Source: Endozoicomonas sp. OPT23 (GTDB lineage: Bacteria; Pseudomonadota; Gammaproteobacteria; Pseudomonadales; Endozoicomonadaceae). Taken from it: a stretch of 64,000 nucleotides of DNA. The notes under the pieces are model-generated. The model had not been told where the DNA came from. It made no database searches and worked only from the letters and a program-made list of their open reading frames with translations. Where the stretch lies: the NCBI RefSeq assembly GCF_009653635.1, contig NZ_PPFD01000003.1:762955-826954 (forward strand), written 5' to 3'. A program made the position numbers and the translations under genes. Below are positions 55,465 to 63,276 of the stretch, one piece after another (position 1 is the stretch's first letter; every line of letters starts with the position of its first letter).

Positions 55465-55884
55465 ATGAACGTTTTTGACGAAATCCATCACCGCCTGAGC
55501 AGTAAAACTCGTATCCGTTCTCTGTTTAAAGATGTTCACGTTGAAGATCTGGAACGCATCATCAAACGCATGAATGAAGTGCGTGAAGAAAAAATTGCAG
55601 CACGCAGCAAAGACGAAGAAAAGCGTAAAGCCAAGTTTGATAACATCGAAGCTATCAAACAGATCATGGCTGAAAAAGGCGTTTCCATGGACGATCTGGA
55701 CGCTCTGGAACTGATTGCTCCTAAGCGTAAACGCAACGTTCAGAAATTCACTTTTGAATACCAGACTGAAGCTGGCGACTCTGTTCAGTGGGATGGCTCT
55801 ACTACTGGCCGTCTGCCACGTGACTTCCAGGCTTACCTGGAACGCTCTGGCAAGAAGCGTCTGGACTGCGTTGTAGAAGACTGA
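55465..55884 (+). CDS. H-NS-family histone-like nucleoid protein
   Basis: A 139-residue protein with the H-NS layout. The N-terminal helical oligomerisation region runs to about residue 70 (LERIIKRMNEVREEKIAARSKDEEKRK). A linker with basic patch PKRKRNVQ leads to a C-terminal domain KFTFEYQTEAGDSVQWDGSTTGRLPRDFQAYLERSGK, which fits the H-NS DNA-binding fold with the loop motif altered to TTGRLP in place of QGRTP. It likely silences AT-rich DNA. Codon use is biased to C/G-ending codons, as expected for an abundant protein. Confidence 0.85.
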   Translation: MNVFDEIHHRLSSKTRIRSLFKDVHVEDLERIIKRMNEVREEKIAARSKDEEKRKAKFDNIEAIKQIMAEKGVSMDDLDALELIAPKRKRNVQKFTFEYQTEAGDSVQWDGSTTGRLPRDFQAYLERSGKKRLDCVVED

Positions 55885-55921
55885 GTTGTAGAAGACTGAG
55901 TAATAAATGACTTAGTGTTTT

Positions 55922-55946
55922 AAAAAGGGGCTTTCTGCCCCTTTTT
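55922..55946. terminator. Bidirectional terminator between the H-NS-like gene and phoR
   Basis: AAAAAGGGGC / GCCCCTTTTT with a 5-base loop; T and A runs on both sides serve convergent genes. Confidence 0.85.
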
Positions 55947-55972
55947 AAATTCTCTCATTTATTATCCACAGG

Positions 55973-57295
55973 TTATTCTGCAACAACTAATTCAAGGCAC
56001 CTGTCCGGAAAATGACAAACAAATTTACTGCCCTTGCCTGGATGACTACTGATGGTTAGCCGGCCACCGTGTCGCAGCATAACGTGTTTCACAATAGCCA
56101 AGCCCAGCCCTGTACCACCGGTATTCTGGCTCCGGCTTTTATCAATCCTGTAAAACCGTTCAGTCAGTCGAGGGATATGCTGAGGATCAATACCGACACC
56201 ATTATCTTCAACGATCAAACGTCCGCCTTCCTTACTCTGTTTCCAGCGAATCTTTACCTTTCCACCCAACGGAGTGTAACGAACTGCATTGAATACAAGG
56301 TTAGAAAATGCACTTCTTAATTCATGACCACTGCCAGAAAGTACAATATCGTCATCACACTTGAGTGAAATCTGATGCTGATTTTCACCACTCAGCGCAC
56401 GTCCATCCTCAACAATACTCTGGAGCATGGAAGACAAATGAATACCGTTTGGATCAACATTCGCTTCTGCAGACTCCAGTTTCGACAGTAATAATAAATC
56501 TGCCACCAGGTTCTGCATTCGCAGCGACTGCTCCTGCATACGATTCAGTGCTTTTTCCCAGACAGGAGGCAGGTCAGAATCCGGCCCCAGGTTGTCCAGC
56601 ATGGTTTCCAGATAACCCGCTACCACGGTAAGTGGTGTTCTCAGCTCATGGGACACATTGGCAACAAAATCTTTTCGCATGACTTCCAGTTGATTCAACC
56701 GGGTTACATCCCGAACAATCATCAACCGATTGCCTTTACCGTAAATAGTAATATTGAACTGAAGCTGAGCATCGTCATTAACCGGTGACGGTATTTCCAA
56801 TGCCTTTTGATATCGCCCCAGCTCAAAATAATCAGCAAAGCGAGGATCGCGCAACAGGTTGGTTATATTTTGCCCCTGGTCATCTGGTGACTGTAAACCC
56901 AGCAGTGCTGCAGCAGATGGGTTCCACCATTCAAGGCTGTGGTTATGGTCAATCAACACCACACCATCACTGAGCGCAGAAGTTGATTCTTGAATTCGTT
57001 GAATCACCATGGTCAGCTTTTGACGGGAACGACCATGGTTCTTCTGCATTCGATAAATGCTGTCGAACACTTCACCCCAAAGACCAGTACTTTCCGGTGG
57101 TTCTTTAGATGATGTTTTAGGGTCGTTCAGCCAATCCAGCAGCTTAATCAGCTGCCGAATGCTCCAGATAAAATAGCTGCCCATGGCAATGGACAACCCC
57201 AGAAAAGGTTTGCCAAACAGCGAGCCAAGAAGCAAACCAGCACCAAGCAGAAGCAACAGCTGCCTGATAATGCTGGATTTGGAAAATGTCGTCAT
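55973..57295 (-). CDS. phoR: Phosphate regulon sensor histidine kinase PhoR
   Basis: A 440-residue inner-membrane kinase that senses phosphate status through PstSCAB/PhoU and phosphorylates PhoB. Two N-terminal helices (about 8-45), a PAS domain (about 90-195), the H-box FVANVSHELRTPLTVVAGYLETM, N-box NLVFNAVRYTP, and G-boxes DNGVGID and GTGLGLAIVKH are visible. The ribosome site GGGAG sits 4 bases before ATG 57295; a TTG 15 bases upstream is not needed. It is separated from phoB by 163 bases that contain a palindromic element. Confidence 0.93.
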   Translation of the reverse strand: MTTFSKSSIIRQLLLLLGAGLLLGSLFGKPFLGLSIAMGSYFIWSIRQLIKLLDWLNDPKTSSKEPPESTGLWGEVFDSIYRMQKNHGRSRQKLTMVIQRIQESTSALSDGVVLIDHNHSLEWWNPSAAALLGLQSPDDQGQNITNLLRDPRFADYFELGRYQKALEIPSPVNDDAQLQFNITIYGKGNRLMIVRDVTRLNQLEVMRKDFVANVSHELRTPLTVVAGYLETMLDNLGPDSDLPPVWEKALNRMQEQSLRMQNLVADLLLLSKLESAEANVDPNGIHLSSMLQSIVEDGRALSGENQHQISLKCDDDIVLSGSGHELRSAFSNLVFNAVRYTPLGGKVKIRWKQSKEGGRLIVEDNGVGIDPQHIPRLTERFYRIDKSRSQNTGGTGLGLAIVKHVMLRHGGRLTISSHPGKGSKFVCHFPDRCLELVVAE

Positions 57296-57338
57296 AACTC
57301 TCCCGGTCAAACTGCCTGTACCGATCAGAAGACAGAAC

Positions 57339-57431
57339 TAAGTGTATAAACAGACGTAACCGAATATTAAGTTGCTGTTTGATCGCCTGCAGCAGGTAAA
57401 CAGCTCCTGAATTCGTATGTCTGGCTACTTA
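57339..57431 (+). repeat. 93-bp palindromic element, copy 7, between phoB and phoR
   Basis: It starts TAAGTGTATAAACAGACG and ends ATTCGTATGTCTGGCTACTTA, exactly 93 bases. The central arms GCTGTTT / AAACAGC and CCTGC / GCAGG pair with an internal bulge. It lies inside the phoB-phoR transcription unit. Confidence 0.85.
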
Positions 57432-57458
57432 TTGTCCTGACAATCAATAGCCCGAACT

Positions 57459-58148
57459 TCAGACTTTTGTAGAGAAACGATAACCTGTTCCACGAACCGT
57501 CTGAACATAACCTTCATAGCTACCGCCAAGCGCTTTTCGAAGACGACGAATATGTACGTCTACTGTTCTCTCTTCTACATACACATTGCCACCCCAGACC
57601 TGGTCAAGCAACTGCCCACGGGTATAGGCCCGTTCCTGGTGAGTGAGGAAGAACTGCAGCAAACGATATTCTGTGGGTCCTATATCAGCGGGATCACCAT
57701 CAATAGAAACCCGGTGACTGATAGGATCAAGCTCCAATCCTTGAATCACAATCGGCCCCTGACTATCAAAACCACCGGTTCTTCTCAGAACCGCTTTCAG
57801 TCTGGCAGCCAGTTCACGGGGTGAAAATGGTTTGGTGATGTAATCATCAGCGCCGGTTTCCAGGCCCTGAATTTTATGGTCTTCCTCACCTTTGGCTGTG
57901 AGCATGACGATGGGTATTTCAGACGTAAGTTCACTGCGCTTCAAGCGTCGCGCCAGTTCAATTCCGGAAATGTCCGGCATCATCCAGTCAAGCAGGATCA
58001 AATCAGGCTTGTGGTCCACGATTAATGAATGAGCTTCTCTGGCGTCAGCTGCTTCCATGCAGTCGTAGCCTGCCATTTCCAGAGCTACGGTGACCATCTC
58101 TCTAATGGGGGCTTCATCATCAACAATGAGGATCTTTTTTCCCGACAT
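57459..58148 (-). CDS. phoB: Phosphate regulon response regulator PhoB
   Basis: A 229-residue OmpR-type regulator. The receiver domain has phospho-acceptor Asp54 in [13 protein letters not shown], acidic pair DD 10-11 and the conserved Lys in LTAKGEED. The winged helix ends with [23 protein letters not shown]. It activates phosphate-starvation genes at Pho boxes. A candidate box lies upstream (58228-58244), consistent with autoregulation. Confidence 0.95.
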   Translation of the reverse strand: MSGKKILIVDDEAPIREMVTVALEMAGYDCMEAADAREAHSLIVDHKPDLILLDWMMPDISGIELARRLKRSELTSEIPIVMLTAKGEEDHKIQGLETGADDYITKPFSPRELAARLKAVLRRTGGFDSQGPIVIQGLELDPISHRVSIDGDPADIGPTEYRLLQFFLTHQERAYTRGQLLDQVWGGNVYVEERTVDVHIRRLRKALGGSYEGYVQTVRGTGYRFSTKV

Positions 58149-58227
58149 TGCTCTCTACCTGTGTCCGTTCTTTTTCTCGACAGCGTAAGCACCAAGACAT
58201 TTGAAATCACAAGTCACTTGTATGCTC

Positions 58228-58244
58228 ATGGCAACCAAATGACA
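58228..58244 (-). promoter_or_regulatory. Candidate Pho box upstream of phoB
   Basis: On the minus strand TGTCAT, five bases, then TGCCAT, giving 11-base spacing between repeat units as in the Pho box. It lies 80 bases before the phoB start. Confidence 0.4.
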
Positions 58245-58314
58245 AACTGATATTCTATAACCTGTGTCTACAGACTTACTGTCCCTCTTATCTGATTGCA
58301 TTCTCAGCTTTAAT

Positions 58315-58407
58315 TGTTACAGACACATGACAGTCGCATATGTTCTACCTCCTCCACCGCCGAGGATAGAACAACCTGATATTCGACTACATGTGTCTAC
58401 ACACTTA
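58315..58407 (-). repeat. 93-bp palindromic element, copy 8 (inverted)
   Basis: The end TACATGTGTCTACACACTTA is clear on the plus strand, and arms TGTTCTA / TAGAACA with CCTC / GAGG form the centre. The left end (TGTTACAGACACATG) is a weaker match. It starts 6 bases after the ubiA stop on the minus strand. Confidence 0.7.
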
Positions 58408-58413
58408 TGAAAC

Positions 58414-59343
58414 TCAACTCATCAGATAGCTGCCAACAATCCCGGCAAAGACAATAGCGCCTGCCCAGTGATTGTTGAGAAACGCCTTGAAGCAGGGGTC
58501 TCTCTCACGCTTGCTGGTCAGTTTTTGTTGAAAAACAAACAACGCTGAAACACCTGCGAGAGACAGATAAAAAGGCAGTTCCATGGACAACTGCTGACCG
58601 ACAAAGAACAGTGTCACAACAGTCAAAGCCTGCAAACAGCCAATAATCAGGTTATCCATTTCACCAAACAGAATAGCAGTGGACTTAATGCCGATCTTTA
58701 AATCGTCATCTCTATCCACCATGGCATATTGAGTATCATAGGCTACCGTCCAGAACAGATTCGCCAGAAAGAGCAGCCAGGTTACCTGTGTCAGCTCACC
58801 ACTTTCTGCGGCAAAAGCCATGGGAATAGACCAGCCAAAAGCAGCCCCGAGAACCACTTGAGGAAGATGTGTATAACGTTTGGCAAAAGGATAAGCTGCT
58901 GCCAGCACTACACCGCCAAATGACAGCATGATGGTGAAAGTATTAGTAAATAAAACCAGCAAAAATGCCGTAGAAACCATCGCCATAAAAAAGGATAACG
59001 CCTCTTTGACGGTCACTTTTCCTGTCACCAGAGGGCGTGCTTTGGTTCGCTTAACGGCACCGTCAACATTTCGGTCAGCAAAGTCGTTAATGACACAACC
59101 AGCGCTTCTCATCAGTACGACACCGAGAGAAAAAATAGCAATATTGGCAAGCGAAGGAATACCTTCTGCAGAAAGCCAAAGAGCCCAGAAGGTTGGCCAC
59201 AGTAACAGGTAGATGCCAATGGGGCGATCAAGCCTGGCAAGTTGTAAAAAATCATTAAAACGGGGAAAGCGTTTATCAAAAAGAGTTGGTTCTAAAGTGC
59301 TTCCCGCCGGTTTTCTGAAAAGCATCGTTTTTTTTGAAAGCAT
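58414..59343 (-). CDS. ubiA: 4-hydroxybenzoate polyprenyltransferase UbiA
   Basis: A 309-residue inner-membrane enzyme that joins the polyprenyl tail to 4-hydroxybenzoate in ubiquinone synthesis. Both Mg-diphosphate motifs are present: [20 protein letters not shown] and [19 protein letters not shown]. About eight to nine hydrophobic segments follow. The 20 or so residues before [28 protein letters not shown] are variable, so the start (59343 or 59325) is uncertain. It lies downstream of ubiC and upstream of phoBR on the same strand. Confidence 0.93.
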   Translation of the reverse strand: MLSKKTMLFRKPAGSTLEPTLFDKRFPRFNDFLQLARLDRPIGIYLLLWPTFWALWLSAEGIPSLANIAIFSLGVVLMRSAGCVINDFADRNVDGAVKRTKARPLVTGKVTVKEALSFFMAMVSTAFLLVLFTNTFTIMLSFGGVVLAAAYPFAKRYTHLPQVVLGAAFGWSIPMAFAAESGELTQVTWLLFLANLFWTVAYDTQYAMVDRDDDLKIGIKSTAILFGEMDNLIIGCLQALTVVTLFFVGQQLSMELPFYLSLAGVSALFVFQQKLTSKRERDPCFKAFLNNHWAGAIVFAGIVGSYLMS

Positions 59344-59371
59344 AAGAGCTGCTCGCCCATTTCGGGCCTAT

Positions 59372-59464
59372 TAAGTGTGTGGACACACGTAATCGAATAT
59401 TAAATTGCTCTTTGCCCGGCTCCGCCGGGCAAAGAGCTTATGAATTCGTATGTCTGAGTACTTA
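59372..59464 (+). repeat. 93-bp palindromic element, copy 9 (best-preserved)
   Basis: It starts TAAGTGTGTGGACACACG, continues TAATCGAATATTAAATT, and ends ATTCGTATGTCTGAGTACTTA, 93 bases. The central arms GCTCTTTGCCCGGC / GCCGGGCAAAGAGC form a perfect 14-bp stem with loop TCC. It sits between ubiC and ubiA. Confidence 0.9.
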
Positions 59465-59492
59465 TGTACGGCAGAATGATGCGGTCAGTTTA

Positions 59493-60101
59493 TCAGGTTA
59501 CATGGGTAACTTCTTTATCATGAAGGTTTTCTTCATCGTGATTTGAGTAATCTGGCAAGAATATTTCGCACACTGAAATAGGCTTATCGTTCAAGTAAAA
59601 CAGCGAGCGACGTCCCCATGCTGTTTCATTTTCATAGCTCTGATCAAGATGAGCATTGAATTGTCTGGCGGGCAGTGCAGCGATTTCAAAAGGGCCTCGC
59701 TTCATAGCCGGATGGGTAAACAGAAACTCTCCCAGAGGCCTGTTTCCTAATTCAAGTAGTTCTCTGTTTGCACCTTCCAGACTGGTCAGCGGCAATACAC
59801 TTCTGGCAAACACTCTTGGCTTATCATCACAAATGAGCAGAACTTCTCGTATGTTTGCCTCAATTGCTGGCTGATTCAGAAAATTCTGTTCGGAGTCCGT
59901 GGGCATTTCACATTCATGTTTCACCACTCGAACCTTAAAGCTGTTTTGACACTCCTGCTTTAATCGTTGAGTTAACGAACCACTGTCCAGCAACCAGTTC
60001 CGCCACTGCTCAGGTATCTGATCTGGCGAATACGGTTTCGGGTTCCAGGGTAATCCGGTGAAATCAAAAAAGGGCACTACTACTCCATTTCTTACAGTCA
60101 A
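59493..60101 (-). CDS. ubiC: Chorismate lyase UbiC
   Basis: A 202-residue cytoplasmic enzyme that releases pyruvate from chorismate to give 4-hydroxybenzoate, the substrate of UbiA. Family segments are WRNWLLDSGSLTQRLKQ, REVLLICDDKPRVFARSVLP and the C-terminal GRRSLFYLNDKPISVCEIFLPD, where the Arg and Glu line the active site. ubiA lies 149 bases downstream, with a palindromic element between them. The last 20 residues (after EIFLPD) are a charged extension of no known role. Confidence 0.9.
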   Translation of the reverse strand: MTVRNGVVVPFFDFTGLPWNPKPYSPDQIPEQWRNWLLDSGSLTQRLKQECQNSFKVRVVKHECEMPTDSEQNFLNQPAIEANIREVLLICDDKPRVFARSVLPLTSLEGANRELLELGNRPLGEFLFTHPAMKRGPFEIAALPARQFNAHLDQSYENETAWGRRSLFYLNDKPISVCEIFLPDYSNHDEENLHDKEVTHVT

Positions 60102-60112
60102 AACAGTCTACT

Positions 60113-60205
60113 TAAGTGTGTAGACATATACGCACGAATATCTGATCATTCTTTACACAAAAATGATCGATAAAGATCCTGCGAATCGATATGCACGGTT
60201 GCTTA
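60113..60205 (+). repeat. 93-bp palindromic element, copy 10
   Basis: It starts TAAGTGTGTAGACATATACG and ends GATATGCACGGTTGCTTA, 93 bases. The GC-rich centre is replaced by arms GATCATT / AATGATC, but a stem at the centre is kept. It lies 11 bases upstream of the ubiC start codon. Confidence 0.75.
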
Positions 60206-60405
60206 TACACCAGAGCCTATGTGCTCTCCAAAGCGAAGGTCTCATTAAACTTACATCGTATATAAGCCCTTCGGGTGATTCGTATTATTGGTCAAAATGG
60301 TTCAATTGAGAATTGAAAAATTTACCAGGAATCTGTCGGGCTTAAGTTCAACAGGTTTTTGGAACCATATGAACGCATCATTTCCAGGGAAGGGATGACA
60401 ACACA
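60206..60405. other. Leader region of the TetR gene
   Basis: No gene is seen. The divergent ubiC and TetR promoters must lie here or in the element to the left. An AGGGA ribosome site lies 11 bases before the TetR start. Confidence 0.4.
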
Positions 60406-61029
60406 ATGATCAGTAGCACAGGGCGAATAAGAACTGAACGAAGCCGCATCATTTTAGAGGCGGCAATGAAAGAGTTTGCCCATTATGGTTATGCCGGTGC
60501 CACCGTTCAGGGTATTGCAGACAGGGCAGAACTGCCAAAGCCCAACATTATCTATTACTTCAATAATAAACAGGCTGTTTACGACAAAGTCTTATTAAAC
60601 ATCCTGAAACTGTTTCAGGAACGGCTCAGTCCGATTACAGCAGAAGATGACCCTGCACAGGTTTTAAAAACCTACATCCATTCGAAGGTTTCTCTAGCGA
60701 GAGACTATCCGGCAGCCTGTCGTATCTTTGCCAGCGAGATCGTTCATGGTGGCCAGAACCTATCACCAAATATGAAGCAGGCTATGAGAAAGTGGGCCAA
60801 CAGATCCACGACAGTTTTTCAGCAATGGGTTGATGAAGGAAAAATGACTCCTGTCGACCCTACCCACCTGCTGTTCATGATTTGGGGTTCCTCTCAGTTT
60901 TACGCTGACTATGAAACACAGGTGAAAACCGTTATTAACCGTAAAAAAATATCCAGGGCACATTACCAGCAGGCCGCTGAGACTATCTGCGATATCGTTC
61001 TCAGAGGATGCGGACTCAATAGCGGGTAA
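60406..61029 (+). CDS. TetR-family regulator, RutR-like
   Basis: A 207-residue repressor-type protein. The N-terminal helix-turn-helix spans about 10-57 (RSRIILEAAMKEFAHYGYAGATVQGIADRAELPKPNIIYYFNNKQAVYDKVL). The C-terminal part (IFASEIVHGGQNLSP, LLFMIWGSSQFYADYETQV) resembles the ligand domain of RutR, which senses pyrimidines. The target is unknown; the LysE exporter 61 bases downstream on the same strand is the natural candidate. Confidence 0.88.
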   Translation: MISSTGRIRTERSRIILEAAMKEFAHYGYAGATVQGIADRAELPKPNIIYYFNNKQAVYDKVLLNILKLFQERLSPITAEDDPAQVLKTYIHSKVSLARDYPAACRIFASEIVHGGQNLSPNMKQAMRKWANRSTTVFQQWVDEGKMTPVDPTHLLFMIWGSSQFYADYETQVKTVINRKKISRAHYQQAAETICDIVLRGCGLNSG

Positions 61030-61090
61030 AAATCGTCGCGATCATCGGCTATAGTGTCTGATTGTCACAGCTCAAATAAAGAGAACTCCT

Positions 61091-61723
61091 ATGCTGTTGG
61101 ATTTCTGGCCTGCACTGGTCGCCTTAACCCTGCTCACAATGACACCAGGGGCTGACACTCTTATCATCATGAAGAATACCAGTCGCGGTGGTTTGATGGA
61201 CGGAAGTATCACAAGTCTCGGCATCTGCTCCGGCCTGTTTATTCATGCTTTGGTTTCTGCAGCGGGCATTTCTGTCATTCTTCTACAATCTGCAACAGCT
61301 TTCAGTGTACTGAAGCTTGCGGGTGCGGCGTATCTTGTCTGGTTGGGTGTTGGTAGCCTGAAACAGGCCTTTCGATCGAACACAGCCATGTTTGATGTTC
61401 AAAGCAAAGAGCACTTTTTCTCTGCTGTTAAGTCTTTTCAGGAAGGGTTTCTCTCTAATGTCTTGAACCCGAAGACCGTGATCTTCTACATGGCCTTTCT
61501 GCCACAGTTTATTAATCCGGAAGGCTCAGCTCTTGTGCAATCAATGACACTGGCCGCCCTGCATTTCACCATCGCCATGATTTGGCAGATTTCTCTGGTG
61601 CTGATGGTTAACAAAGCCAGAGTCTGGTTATCACGCCCAATAGTTAATCGTGGATTTAATGGCGTAACAGGCTCTCTACTGGTGTCTCTGGGTATTGGTC
61701 TGGCATTACAGAAAAGTGATTAG
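61091..61723 (+). CDS. LysE/RhtB-family exporter
   Basis: A 210-residue inner-membrane protein with about six hydrophobic segments and the family N-terminus LTLLTMTPGADTLIIMKNTSRGG, then LKLAGAAYLVWLGV and NVLNPKTVIFYMAFLPQFI. It exports amino acids or derivatives. It probably forms a unit with the TetR gene in front. The ribosome site is AGAGA. A palindromic element follows the stop. Confidence 0.92.
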   Translation: MLLDFWPALVALTLLTMTPGADTLIIMKNTSRGGLMDGSITSLGICSGLFIHALVSAAGISVILLQSATAFSVLKLAGAAYLVWLGVGSLKQAFRSNTAMFDVQSKEHFFSAVKSFQEGFLSNVLNPKTVIFYMAFLPQFINPEGSALVQSMTLAALHFTIAMIWQISLVLMVNKARVWLSRPIVNRGFNGVTGSLLVSLGIGLALQKSD

Positions 61724-61734
61724 TCCGACGGTTA

Positions 61735-61825
61735 AAAGTGTGTAGGCACACATTGGAGTACTAAATTGCTGTCTGCCCGCTTCAGGCGGGTAAACAGCTT
61801 ATGGATTCGTATATCTGGGTGCTTA
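61735..61825 (+). repeat. 93-bp palindromic element, copy 11
   Basis: It starts AAAGTGTGTAGGCACACA and ends ATTCGTATATCTGGGTGCTTA, 91 bases. The central arms GCTGTCTGCCCGC / GCGGGTAAACAGC pair with wobble and one mismatch. It lies directly after the LysE exporter gene and could act as its terminator. Confidence 0.85.
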
Positions 61826-61924
61826 AAATAGTCCTGCCTAATTACATACAAAAGCAACCGAATTGGTAAACTCCAGACCAGCACTGAAAACAATAAATAG
61901 AATCAATAATGTGAGTCACAGAGT

Positions 61925-62016
61925 TAAGTACTCGGGCACGCAAATTCGAAGCCTCTTTATCTGCTGAAAGCACGTAAGAGCTGGTGGTTGTTCGAATTTG
62001 TATGTCTACACACTTA
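61925..62016 (-). repeat. 93-bp palindromic element, copy 12 (inverted), rubredoxin leader
   Basis: On the plus strand it starts TAAGTACTCGGGCACGCAAA and ends TTCGAATTTGTATGTCTACACACTTA (92 bases). The centre is weak (CCTCTTTATCTGC / GCACGTAAGAG). It is convergent with copy 11, 99 bases away, and ends at the rubredoxin ribosome site. Confidence 0.75.
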
Positions 62017-62027
62017 CGGAGATAACT

Positions 62028-62195
62028 ATGAAGAAGTGGCATTGTGTAGTCTGCGGTTTTATTTACGATGAAGCTTTAGGCTGGCCTGAAGAAGGTATTG
62101 AGCCGGGAACACGCTGGGAAGACGTTCCTGAAGAGTGGTTATGCCCGGATTGCGGCGTTACTAAAGAAGACTTTGAGATGGTTGAAATCGACTAA
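62028..62195 (+). CDS. rubA: Rubredoxin
   Basis: A 55-residue iron protein with the two knuckles C6-x-x-C9-G and C39-P-x-C42-G that hold one Fe, and the conserved Y13, W37 and PGTRWEDVP loop. It carries electrons in the cytoplasm, for example to alkane hydroxylases or in oxidative-stress defence. The start is ATG 62028 with ACGGAG 8 bases upstream, directly after the end of repeat copy 12. No rubredoxin reductase gene is in the window. Confidence 0.95.
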   Translation: MKKWHCVVCGFIYDEALGWPEEGIEPGTRWEDVPEEWLCPDCGVTKEDFEMVEID

Positions 62196-62353
62196 ACCAA
62201 CCGCTAAAAAGCAAAAAACCTACGGCCTGCAAGGTTTTCAGGGCAATTTCTATTGCCCTGACTGCTCCAGTGTTTTAGTCTGTTGAAGGTTGCCTACCCA
62301 ACGACCTATCCAAACTACGGAAGATAAAAAAAATAAAAGGAGTGCATGACATC

Positions 62354-62629
62354 ATGCGTAAGCCAGACCTAGTAAACGCTATTGCCGACCAGGCTGACCT
62401 GACCAAAGATCAGGCCAATCAAGCTCTGAACGCATTACTCGAAACCATTACCGCTGCCTTAAAAGAAGAAGACACTGTCAGCCTGGTAGGTTTCGGAACG
62501 TTCCTGCAAAGAAGCCGTGCTGCCCGCACCGGCAAAAACCCACAAACCGGTGAACCCATTCAAATTGCTGCAAGCAATACTGTTGCCTTTAAACCAGGCA
62601 AAGCTCTGAAAGATGCTGTAAACGGTTAA
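62354..62629 (+). CDS. hup: HU-family DNA-binding protein
   Basis: A 91-residue HU protein: MRKPDLVNAIADQADLTKDQANQALNALLETI, then VSLVGFGTF and the DNA-binding arm with GKNPQTGEPIQI, and AFKPGKALKDAVN. It bends and packs DNA as a dimer. ATG 62354 is the family start; a GTG 12 bases upstream overlaps the AAGGAG ribosome site and is not used. Confidence 0.95.
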   Translation: MRKPDLVNAIADQADLTKDQANQALNALLETITAALKEEDTVSLVGFGTFLQRSRAARTGKNPQTGEPIQIAASNTVAFKPGKALKDAVNG

Positions 62630-62704
62630 TTATTTTTCAAACCTACAATCAGATTTGCGGTAGAAGTAACTGTTTGTCCAACAACCTGTTATGCAACCCG
62701 TCTT

Positions 62705-62732
62705 GAGGCTATTCAATGAGTAGCCTCTTTTT
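62705..62732 (+). terminator. Terminator after HU gene
   Basis: GAGGCTA / TAGCCTC, a perfect 7-bp stem with a 9-base loop, followed by TTTTT. Confidence 0.85.
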
Positions 62733-62893
62733 GGTTCTGCCTTCCATTTAGCTACAAATTCCCCTGTATCTCTTCTGAATAGCCCTTATTCGTAGAAGCC
62801 GAAATCATAATTTCAATCCAAAGTGTTGACAGTTTCGCCTGATATCCATAATATTCGCCGCACTTGCTGAGCAGCACTTTGCAGCTTAACAGG

Positions 62894-62980
62894 GCCCAGG
62901 TGGCGGAATTGGTAGACGCGCTAGCTTCAGGTGCTAGTGTCCGAAAGGGCGTGGAAGTTCGAGTCTTCTCCTGGGCACCA
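62894..62980 (+). tRNA. tRNA-Leu (anticodon CAG), copy 1
   Basis: 87 bases including CCA. The acceptor GCCCAGG pairs perfectly with CCTGGGC. The D-arm GGCGGAATTGGTAGACGCG, anticodon arm CTAGC-TTCAGGT-GCTAG with anticodon CAG, long variable arm GTCC-GAAA-GGGC and T-loop TTCGAGT are all typical of tRNA-Leu. Confidence 0.97.
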
Positions 62981-63043
62981 ATCATTTAGCTTTCATATGG
63001 CGATGACTGGTCGGGTTTTTAACCCATAAAATATATATGATTT

Positions 63044-63130
63044 GCCCAGGTGGCGGAATTGGTAGACGCGCTAGCTTCAGGTGCTAGTGTCCGTTAGGGC
63101 GTGGAAGTTCGAGTCTTCTTCTGGGCACCA
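63044..63130 (+). tRNA. tRNA-Leu (anticodon CAG), copy 2
   Basis: 87 bases including CCA, almost identical to copy 1. The variable-arm loop reads GTTA instead of GAAA, and the last acceptor pair is G-U instead of G-C. The duplicate begins 63 bases after the first and both probably come from one transcript. Confidence 0.97.
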
Positions 63131-63142
63131 AATCATATAGTT

Positions 63143-63170
63143 AAAAGCTGATCTTTTGATCGGCTTTTTT
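63143..63170 (+). terminator. Terminator after the tRNA-Leu pair
   Basis: AAAAGCTGATC / GATCGGCTTTT (one T-G pair) with a 3-base loop and a following T run. Confidence 0.85.
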
Positions 63171-63276
63171 CGTTTTTATTCCCCAAAAATAATTTCTCAC
63201 TCAGTAACATCTTTGCATTCCCCTTTCTCCAAGCTATTCTCCTGCTCATCACAACTATAAATATTGCTTTTACATC

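Noticed and set aside
54993-62016. CRISPR array
   Set aside because: The repeats are spaced by whole genes, occur in both orientations and have no regular spacers or cas genes.
62752-62985. A 77-codon minus-strand frame over tRNA-Leu copy 1
   Set aside because: It overlaps most of a fully folded tRNA gene.
62894-63130. Integration site of a mobile island at tRNA-Leu
   Set aside because: No integrase gene and no partial tRNA copy is visible on either side within the window.
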